This document shows positions 56,589 through 64,000 of a DNA stretch of 64,000 bases, one piece after another (within the stretch, counting starts at the first letter, position 1; each line of letters opens with the position of its first letter). The DNA is from UTCFX2 sp963788305 (GTDB lineage Bacteria > Chloroflexota > Anaerolineae > Anaerolineales > UBA4823). The stretch covers positions 1-64,000 of the forward strand of contig CAWBGK010000020.1 in the NCBI GenBank assembly GCA_963788305.1. The letters are read 5' to 3'. Under the pieces are notes generated by a model. It had not been told where the DNA came from, ran no database searches, and saw only the letters and a list, made by a program, of their open reading frames with translations. A program made the position numbers and the translations under genes.

Positions 56589-56597
56589 TGCTATAAT
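56589..56597 (+). promoter_or_regulatory. Extended -10 promoter box upstream of sat-cysC
   Basis: TGCTATAAT begins six bases after the previous stop. It is the same box seen before icd and pcrA. The leader is about 115 bases to the ATG at 56720. No good -35 is seen. Confidence 0.6.
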
Positions 56598-56719
56598 AGC
56601 GGTTCGTCTTTCCAAAGAATTCTGTCCATGAGCTTCCCTGCAAAGCGAAAGGATCCTCTAGATCTTTCGGGTTGAGGCTGCAAAAAAGATCTTATTATCA
56701 ATCAAGGAGATTTACGTTC

Positions 56720-58484
56720 ATGTCAGTCAATAAACAAAACGGCACGCCGATCAGCCCGTACGGCGGCAAACTTGTAGACCTGGTCGTCACCGGTGAAGAG
56801 CGCGAAGAACTGGTAGCTCGCTCGTCCAAGCTGCCTTCCATCCAGATTTCTGCTCGCTCGCTATGCGATCTGGAGCTGTTAGCAACAGGCGCATTCTCGC
56901 CTCTCGATCGATTCATGAGCCACAGCGATTACGAACGTGTGCTCACAGAAATGCGCCTGAAGAACGGCCTGCTGTTCCCTATCCCGGTCACCCTGCCGCT
57001 GGATGAAAACGCCCTGCCAAAGTGGGGCGAGGCGATCACCCTGAGCGATGCTCGCAACAACACGCTTGCCGTCATGCAGATTGAAGATATTTTTCACTAC
57101 GATCCGATGCGCGAGTGCCGCCTGGTGCTCGGGACCAACGACCCAAAGCATCCGATGGTCTCAGAGATGGTGCGCTGGGGTAAGGTATACGTCACCGGTG
57201 AAATTAAAAGTCATCAACCTGCCGATGTATTATGATTTTGTCGATCTGCGCCGCACTCCGGGCGAAGTCCGCCAGCGGTTGGAGGAAATGGGCAACCAGA
57301 ACGTCGTTGCATTCCAGACCCGCAACCCGATGCACCGCATTCATGAAGAATTGACCAAGCGCGCCGCTGAAGCCATTGGCGGCAGCCTGCTGATCCACCC
57401 GGTGGTCGGGATGACCAAACCCGGCGATGTGGACCACTTCACCCGGGTGCGCGTCTATCGCGCCCTGGCAGAAAACTACTATGATGCGAACAAGACGCTT
57501 CTCAGCCTGTTCCCGTTGGCGATGCGCATGGCCGGCCCGCGCGAAGCCATCTGGCATGCGATCATCCGCCGCAACTACGGCGCCAACCACCTGATCATCG
57601 GCCGCGATCACGCCGGCCCCGGGATCGACAGCCAGGGCAAGCCTTTCTATGGTCCCTATGAAGCTCAGACGATGATGGCCCAATACGCCGACGAGATCGG
57701 CGTTCAGCCGGTTGAGTTCAAGGAGCTGGTCTACCTGGCTGATGACGAGCGCTATGAAGAAGTGAACAAAGTCCCCGAAGGCAAGCGGGTCTTCTCAATC
57801 TCCGGCACCCAGGTGCGCGATGACTACCTGGCCAAAGGAAAGCTGCTCCCCGAGTGGTTCACCCGCCGCGAGACCGCAGAAATCCTTCAGCAGATGTACC
57901 CGCCGCGCCACAAACAGGGCTGCTGCATCTGGTTCACCGGGCTTAGCGGTTCCGGAAAATCCACGACAGCCGAAATCCTTACCTCGCTGCTGCTCGAACG
58001 CGGCCGCCAGGTTACGATCCTGGATGGCGACGTTGTGCGCACCCACCTTTCGAAAGGGCTTGGGTTCTCACGCGAAGACCGGGATACCAACATCCTGCGC
58101 ATCGGATACGTCGCCGGCGAGATCGCCCGCCACGGCGGTACAGTCATCTGCGCCGCAATCAGCCCTTACCGGGCGACCCGGAACGAAGCCCGCAGAATGG
58201 TCGGCGAAAATTTCATCGAGGTATTCGTCGATACCCCGATCGATGTTTGCGAGCAGCGCGATGTCAAAGGGATGTACGCCCGGGCCCGCCGCGGCCAGAT
58301 CACCGGTTTCACCGGCGTCGACGATCCCTACGAAGAACCCGTCAACCCGGAGATCACGCTGAATACCGTGAGCTTCACCGCCGGTGAGAATGCCCACAAG
58401 ATCATCACATATCTTGAAGAAGCGGGGCTGATCCTGCCGAATGGGCATATCAACCCCCAAAAAGCAGACGTTGAAACTGCTTAA
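56720..58484 (+). CDS. sat/cysC: Bifunctional ATP sulfurylase/APS kinase (PAPS synthetase), frameshifted
   Basis: The enzyme makes PAPS, the sulfate donor for sulfotransferases. The N-terminal ATP sulfurylase part has SLCDLELLATGAFSPLDRFM, the substrate motif VVAFQTRNPMHRIHEEL and LIIGRDHAGPG. The C-terminal APS kinase part has WFTGLSGSGKSTTAEILTSL (P-loop), DGDVVRTHLSKGLGFSREDR and FVDTPIDVCEQRDVKGMYA. The order sulfurylase then kinase is that of Aquifex-like fusions. The frame breaks at about 57205-57211, where an extra A lies in an A run (corrected EIKVINLPMYYDFV). AAGGAGA lies ten bases before the ATG. It probably supplies the three sulfotransferases. Confidence 0.92.
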
Positions 58485-58583
58485 CCTCAAAGCCATTCAA
58501 ATCAGGAAAACCAGGCCTAAATATCTTCCATTCCTTCCGGGATGGTCGAAGCCCCCTGGTTGATTATTGATCCCCGATAATAT

Positions 58584-58625
58584 GGCAGGTTTTCACAGCG
58601 ATGGATTCGCTCGTGAAAACCTGCC
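58584..58625 (+). repeat. 42-base near-perfect hairpin before the SDR gene
   Basis: GGCAGGTTTTCAC (58584-58596) pairs perfectly with GTGAAAACCTGCC (58613-58625), and inside it AGCGA pairs with TCGCT. One C is unpaired, giving 18 pairs. No T run follows; the ATG of the next gene is 12 bases downstream. It might control translation or stop RNA decay. It is also close in style to the hairpin after tRNA-Pro. Confidence 0.6.
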
Positions 58626-58636
58626 GAGAATATAGA

Positions 58637-59486
58637 ATGTCTGAGCCACACAAAAAGCTGCCAAAATTATTCGAGTTGAACGGTCGGGTTGCCCTGGTCA
58701 CCGGGGGGGCCGGTCTGCTTGGCGCCGAGTTTTGCCGGACGCTGGCGGAGGCCGGCGCAGCCGTTGTTATTGCCGACATCGACCAGCAAACCGCAAATTC
58801 CCTGGCAGAGAGCATCTCCAGGGCTGGATCTTCTGCACTCGCGGTCCAGGGAGATATCACCCGACCTGAAGATGTCCGGCGCCTGGTCAATTCGACCCTG
58901 AAGGCATTTGGCCGGCTGGATATCCTGGTAAACAGCGCCGCCCTCGACCCAAAATTCGACCCCCAGCATACCCAGCCCGGCGTGCGCAGTCCCGTCTCCG
59001 GGGCTTTCGAAGACTTCCCACTCGAAGCCTGGAACCAGGCGCTCTCGGTCAACTTGACCGGGGCTTTCCTCTGCTGCCCAGGCTGCCGCCGCACCCATGC
59101 TGCATCAGGGCGGAGGCGTGATCATCAACATTTCCTCCATCTACGGCGTAACCGGCCCGGATCAGCGGATCTATCAGCAGCCCGGAAATCCACCGCAATA
59201 TAAACCGGTTTATTACTCCGTCACCAAGGCCGGCATACTTGGCCTGACTCGCTACCTGGCTGCCTATTATTCCGGAAAAAACATCCGGGTGAACGCGCTG
59301 ACTCCAGGCGGTGTTTTCAACGGTCATGACGACGCCTTTGTTCAAGCTTATTCAGCCCGCTCAATCCTCGGGCGCATGGCTCAAAAAGACGAGCTGAACG
59401 GAGCGCTGCTCTTCCTGGCTTCCGACGCATCTGCATATATGACGGGTGCGAACTTGATCGTCGACGGCGGGTGGACAGCCTGGTAA
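58637..59486 (+). CDS. Short-chain dehydrogenase/reductase (frameshifted)
   Basis: The SDR protein has VALVTGGAGLLGAEFCRTLAEAGAAVV, ILVNSAALDPKFDP, NLTGAFLC, the catalytic Ser in IINISSIYGV, and YYSVTKAGILGLTRYLAAYY (YxxxK). INVALTPGGV and GGWTAW end it. The frame breaks near 59074 with one extra T (corrected GAFLCAQAAAAPMLHQGGG). ATG 58637 is chosen, 12 bases after the hairpin. The locus context suggests a sugar substrate; an enzyme of this kind also stands with nonulosonate genes in other bacteria. Confidence 0.8.
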
Positions 59487-59520
59487 TGGAAGAATTTCGG
59501 TTCCGCTTCAAGGAGAATCG

Positions 59521-60303
59521 ATGACCGAAGTGCTGGCGCTGATCCCGGCTCGCGGCGGTTCAAAGAGCATCCCACGCAAGAACATTCGCCCGTTCGCCGG
59601 TTTTCCGCTCATCGCTTTCAGCATTGCCGCCGGCCTGGCTTCCGAGACCGTCACCCGGGTGATCGTCTCCACCGACGATGAAGAGATCGCCGCAGTATCC
59701 CGCCGCTTTGGAGCTGAGACGCCGTTCATCCGTCCGGCGCATCTTGCCGAAGACAACACGCCGGATCTGCCTGTCTTCCAGCACACACTGGAATGGCTTC
59801 AGGAGAATGAGGAATATCAGCCTGAGATCGTCGTCCAGCTCCGCCCCACTTCCCCTCTTCGTAGGGTCTGGCACATCGATCAGGCAGTCCACCGCCTGCT
59901 GGAACACCCCGAAGCGGATGCGGTTCGGACCGTATGTGCTCCGTTCCAAAATCCGTACAAAATGTGGCGGATCGGGGAGGACGGGTTGATGAAGCCGCTG
60001 ATCAAGACCGAATACCGCGAGCCGTACAACATGCCGCGCCAGCTCTTGCCGGACGTCTACTGGCAGACGGGCTATGTGGACGCCGCGTGGAGCGACACGA
60101 TCCTGCTTAAAAACTCGATGACCGGGGATGCCATCCTGCCGTTGGTCATCCCACCCAACGATTGGATCGATATCGATTCTGCCGATGACTGGCGCCGAGC
60201 CGAACGCTTGCTCGAGGGGGCGAAATTAGCTTTGACGATCTCGGTTTTCAGGTCCTCGAAACCGGATCCAAACGGAAATAATTGGAGGTCCAAATGCCCT
60301 TGA
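59521..60303 (+). CDS. neuA: NeuA-like acylneuraminate/CMP-nonulosonate cytidylyltransferase
   Basis: The protein has VLALIPARGGSKSIPRKNIRPFAGFPLIAFSI, VIVSTDDEEIAAVSRRFGAETPF, VVQLRPTSPLRRVWHIDQAVHRL and DWIDIDSADDWRRAERLLE. It activates a nonulosonic acid with CTP to the CMP form. The end is uncertain: another frame after about 60228 (FDDLGFQVLETGSKRK, stop 60277-60279) would finish just before the GGAGG of the next gene, so a further indel is possible. It directly precedes the NeuB-TIM fusion gene. Confidence 0.87.
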   Translation: MTEVLALIPARGGSKSIPRKNIRPFAGFPLIAFSIAAGLASETVTRVIVSTDDEEIAAVSRRFGAETPFIRPAHLAEDNTPDLPVFQHTLEWLQENEEYQPEIVVQLRPTSPLRRVWHIDQAVHRLLEHPEADAVRTVCAPFQNPYKMWRIGEDGLMKPLIKTEYREPYNMPRQLLPDVYWQTGYVDAAWSDTILLKNSMTGDAILPLVIPPNDWIDIDSADDWRRAERLLEGAKLALTISVFRSSKPDPNGNNWRSKCP

Positions 60304-62188
60304 TGAAAATTGGAGACCGCCTGATTGGCGATGGACAGCCGACCTATGTGATCGCCGAGATCGGCGTGAACCACAATGGTTTTCTCGACCTTGCGCTCAA
60401 GCTGATCGATGTCGCTGTAGAAGCCGGCGCAGATGCGGTTAAATTCCAAAAGCGCAACCTGGAAAAAGTTTACGCCAGGAAATACCTGGACAATGCCAAC
60501 TCAGGCGAAAAGACGCTGCGCTATCTGCTCCCTATCCTGCAGCAGGTGGAGCTGACCAACGAGGCTTTCTATACAATCGTAGACCGCTGCCGCGCCATAG
60601 GGATCACCTTCCTGTGCTCTGCGTTCGACACCGACAGCGCGGATTTCCTGGATGGGCTTGGTGTGCCGGCTTTTAAAGTAGCTTCCGCCGATCTGACAAA
60701 TCTTCCGCTGCTTAACCACCTGGCCTCAAAGGGCAAACCGCTGATCCTCTCAACAGGTATGTCACATATGCACGAAGTGGAAATCACGGTCGATTTCCTG
60801 AAGCAGAAAGGCGTCGATTTTGCCCTGCTCCACTGCAACAGCACCTATCCGGCGTCTTTTGAAGATATCAACCTGCGCTTCATGAACCAGCTCCGCAGAT
60901 TCAACGTGCCGGTGGGTTACTCGGGACACGAACGAGGCATCGCCGTCTCAACCGCCGCGGCCGTGATGGGCGCCAGCATTCTTGAACGCCACCTGACCCT
61001 GGATCGGACAATGGAAGGCCCCGATCACGCCGCCAGCCTGGAACCGCAAGGTTTCACAAAAATGGTGCGTGATATCCATCAGGTAACAATTGCGCTGGGT
61101 ACGGGGAGGAGAAATTTATCTCGCGTGGCGAAATCCTGAACCGCGAAGTCCTGGGCAAGAGCCTGGTCGCAGCACAACGCATCCTGCCCGGTGAGACGAT
61201 CACTTCCGACAAGGTCGCCGTGAAAAGCCCGGCATTAGGCCTCTCGCCCCAGAATTACACTCGACTGCTCGGAAGGGTCGTCCAGCGGGAGATCGAAGAA
61301 GATGAGCCTTTCCTGGACCGCGACCTGGGGATCACCTTCTCCCTGGAAGCCCAGCAGATGCTCCCGATGGAGTACGGCTTCACAGTCCGCTTCCGGGATT
61401 TCGAAGAATTGCTCCAGTATCATCCCCACATGCTTGAGTTCCATTTCACCGACCAGGATCTAGACGAGGCATACCCTGGCATCGATTTTTCAGCGAGCTC
61501 GTCCCAGCCGCTTAAGCTGGTGGTTCACGCCCCAGAATTCTGGGAGCGTTCGCTTGTGGACCTCTGCACCCTGGATGAGCGCCAGCGGGTTGCCTCTCGC
61601 GAGCTTCTTCAGAAGACGATCGATCTGACCCGCACGATCGCCCCGTACTTTGTGGGCGTCCCAAAAGTCGTCATCCACCCGGGCGCGATGAGCCTGGATC
61701 ATCCCATCCGAGATCATAAGGCGCTTTACGACAACCTGCGCCGCTCCGTCCAGGAGCTGGATCCGGCTGGAGTTGAATTGCTGCTAGAAAACCTGCCGCC
61801 GCACCCCTGGTATTTCGGTGGGCAGTGGCTGACCAATGCGTTTATGGATGCCGTCGAAATCCGTGATTTCCTCGATCCGCTCGGCTTGAAGTTCTGTTAT
61901 GATGCCTCTCACCATAAGTTGTACACAAACTGGGCTCATGTGGATTTCTATGAGCAGCTGAAGATACTGCTCCCTTATATTGGTCATCTTCACCTCGCCG
62001 ATGCCGCCGGGTTGGACGGAGAGGGTCTGCAGATCGGGGAAGGAGCGATCGATTGGATTCATTTCTTCCAGGTATTGGGTGAATACCACGGCACGATGAT
62101 TCCAGAAATCTGGCGCGGTCATCAGCGCCAGGGTGAAGGATTCTCTGATCGCGATCCAGCGCCTGTCTCAGGCATATTATGCAAGTAA
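60294..62188 (+). CDS. Fusion: NeuB-family synthase + SAF domain + xylose-isomerase-like TIM barrel (frameshifted)
   Basis: The first part has YVIAEIGVNHNGFLDLALKL, FKVASADLTNLPLLNHLASKGKPLILSTGMS, LLHCNSTYPASFEDINLRFM, VGYSGHERGIAVSTAAAVMGAS and ERHLTLDRTMEGPDHAASLEP, all NeuB features. A frame break near 61104 (missing G in a G run) is corrected to GTGEEKFISRGEILNREVLGKS and then the SAF region LVAAQRILPGETITSDKVAVK. The same chain continues for about 270 residues as a TIM barrel with VVIHPGAMS, LLLENLPPHPW, FCYDASHHKLY, HLADAAGLDGEGLQIGEGAIDW and IPEIWRGH, the metal-ligand order of xylose-isomerase/endonuclease IV-like enzymes. A further break near 62137 makes the end uncertain; it may run to about 62230. 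The start is ATG 60294 with GGAGG. Confidence 0.82.
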
Positions 62189-62238
62189 AGAAGTTCTAAA
62201 AGTCCCAGCAACCCAAGTAAATTTCCCTCTGGCACAGC

Positions 62239-63926
62239 ATGGCACAGTCAAAACTGATCACAAGGATATCCGAATGGCGCAACCACCTGCGTGTACTAAA
62301 GCTCGCTCGTCAGGTAGCCCGCCATGCACCGCACGCGTCTGCACAGCAGCCGGTTGTATTTTTTAATGCCTCTGCCAGGATCACAGGGCTCAGCCAGAAT
62401 GCAGCCTTTTCGCTGATTGCCAGCTGGGGTTTGCGTCTTGCTGGCGTCCCTGTCCAGAATTTTGTATGCAGCCGCGGCATGAGCCGCTGCGTGCTGGGTA
62501 CGAACCGAGACAACTTCCAAAAACACCCACCTTGCCAGGCTTGCATTCGCCAGTCCTCCCGGCTCCATTTCCGCGCCGACACCTATAGGTTCCATTACCA
62601 GCCTGAACCAGACCTGACCTCGACATTAAAGAACCTGACTGTTGAAGAATTTAAGCTCGTTCGAGTACGGCAAGATCAGCGGGTCGCTTGTTACCCCGGG
62701 AGTCACCATTCCACTGGGCCGCCTGGTGCTCCCTTCTATTCGTTGGACGCTGCGGCGCTACACCTTGCCGAATGATGCGAATACCCGCTTCTTATTGCGA
62801 GAGTATATCCTTTCAGCATACAATGTCGCCCGAGAATTCTCGGCATTCCTGGATAAAGTCAAACCTTCAACCGCGATGATTTTCAATGGGATGATGTATC
62901 CTGAGGCGGTGGCGCGCTGGATTGCACAGGCTCGCGGTCTGAGAGTGATCACTTTCGAAGTTGGCTTTCAGCGTTATTCCGCGTTCTTCACCGATGGAGA
63001 AGCCACGGCTTATCCGATTACCATCCCAAAGAGTTTCGAGCTGTCCGACGGACAAAACCAGAAGCTGGACCAATATCTGGAACAGCGCTTCCAGGGAAAG
63101 TTCACAATGGCCGGGATCCAATTCTGGCCCGAAATGCACAGCCTGAACGAGACCTTTTTTGATAAAGCGGAGGGATTCCGACAGATCGTCCCGATATTTA
63201 CCAATGTGATCTACGATACCAGCCAGGTGCACGCAAATACGCTGTTTCCAGACATGTTCGCCTGGCTTGAGACCGTTCAGACAATTATCCGCTCCCACCC
63301 GGAAACCCTTTTCGTGATACGGGCTCATCCCGACGAGATGCGCCCCGGTACCGCAAAACAGAGCCGGGAGACTGTTCGGGAATGGGTTTCTTCAAGCGGG
63401 GTCTGCTTCGCTTCCCAATGTTATATTCATCGATTCGCAAGAATATATCAGCTCCTATGAGCTGATCCAGCGGGCAAAATTTATCTTGATCTACAATTCC
63501 TCGATCGGCCTGGAAGCATCACTCATGGGGAAGCCGGTCTTGTGTGGAGGAAAAGCTCGCTACACCCAGGTTCCAACCGTCTTTTTCCCGGATAGTCGGG
63601 AAGAATATATCGCCCTGACCGAGAAATTCTTGGGGGCTGAAACGATCGAGCTGCCGGTCGAGTTCGTCCAGAATGCTCGCCGCTTTCTTTACTGCCAGTT
63701 GTTCCGCTCGTCGCTCAGCTTTGAAGCTTATCTCAAAGACAGCTATCGAAAAGGCTACGTTCAGCTTCAATCGTTCGGTTGGAAGGAGCTCCTCCCGGAA
63801 AACTCGCCGACCATCCGAAGCTTGCTTTCTGGCATTTCTGGTTTGGACGCGAACCAGGAAGTAAGGCTGCGGACCCAGGAAGGCGAGGAGAGCCCTGCCG
63901 CTTTCTTGATCGAGGAAGATGAATGA
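62239..63926 (+). CDS. Capsule-type glycan enzyme of unknown specificity (two frameshifts)
   Basis: About 560 residues. The N-terminal part carries ARQVARHAPHASAQQPVVFFNASARITGLSQNAAF, CVLGTNRDNFQKHPPCQACIRQSS, and the C-terminal part has FVIRAHPDEMRPG and LIYNSSIGLEASLMGKPVLCGGKARYTQVPTVFF. The latter resembles capsule Kdo-transferase-like or CDP-glycerol-type transferase C-terminal domains. Breaks fall near 62645 (resuming SSFEYGKISGSLVTPGVTI) and near 63405 (resuming the YISSYELIQRAKFILIYNSS reading). Its C-terminal half is similar in layout to the gene at 43204. The first ATG of the next gene overlaps its stop. Confidence 0.65.
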
Positions 63927-64000
63927 TTAAATCAAATCCGACTGTGTCTTCCCTTCATTTTCAAGAGAAGATCGAGATACTGTCCGTGGATTTGCTTGAG
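63923..64000 (+). CDS. Partial gene at the window end, unknown
   Basis: An ATG at 63923 overlaps the previous stop (ATGA), and the frame is open to the last base, giving MIKSNPTVSSLHFQEKIEIL and on. Too short to identify. It fits the tight packing of the locus. Confidence 0.5.
   Translation, partial: MIKSNPTVSSLHFQEKIEILSVDLLE

Overview
The window reads as one stretch of a bacterial chromosome, most likely from an Anaerolineae-like member of the Chloroflexota. This taxonomic guess is an inference from gene content: a b6-type cytochrome b next to a subunit IV/diheme cytochrome c fusion, many GAF-domain histidine kinases, and a large multi-gene glycan locus. Recognisable promoters often carry an extended -10 of the form TGCTATAAT. 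Codon use is fairly uniform and GC-rich except for one AT-rich gene near 47.8-48.5 kb.

Region 1 (1-26 kb) is mostly core metabolism and housekeeping. It holds cytochrome bc-type genes, NADP-isocitrate dehydrogenase, a decayed insertion sequence, a CorA transporter, and a leftward operon (a 103-aa protein, a NERD-like protein, a GT2 glycosyltransferase, RNase HII). A tRNA-Pro(TGG) with its own promoter follows, then a methyltransferase and a bacterial eRF1-like (baeRF) protein. Three multidomain histidine kinases lie here with no partner response regulator in the window. The leftward genes around them encode a PH-like membrane protein, endonuclease III, a Rhizobium-type asparaginase and a metallo-beta-lactamase-fold protein with a damaged metal site. 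DNA polymerase III delta' and PcrA helicase are divergent, and tsaE-tsaB-rimI and a family 4 uracil-DNA glycosylase follow.

Region 2 (25.7-64 kb, running off the end) is a cell-surface glycan locus read entirely rightward. It has nucleotide-sugar enzymes (UDP-HexNAc 6-dehydrogenase, UDP-glucuronate 4-epimerase-like, GDP-fucose synthase-like, PseB-like dehydratase, RmlD-like reductase), several glycosyltransferases and large GT-C/polymerase-like membrane proteins. Two export routes are present, a Wzx flippase and a Wzm/Wzt ABC exporter whose ATPase has a C-terminal glycan-recognition domain. A strong promoter and a palindrome precede a winged-helix regulator at 39.5 kb. The second half contains two sialic/nonulosonic acid synthases (NeuB family), one fused to a xylose-isomerase-like TIM barrel, and two CMP-sugar-type cytidylyltransferases. 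It also contains three sulfotransferases (one at 25.7 kb) and a bifunctional ATP sulfurylase/APS kinase that makes PAPS. Read together, the genes point to a sulfated, nonulosonate-containing surface polysaccharide.

Many genes are broken by single-base indels, mostly +1, and two by in-frame TGA codons. These lesions fall almost entirely in the three kinases and the glycan locus; simple housekeeping genes are intact. Whether they are assembly errors, gene decay or switching cannot be decided from sequence alone. I give the span of each reconstructed gene and the position of each break.
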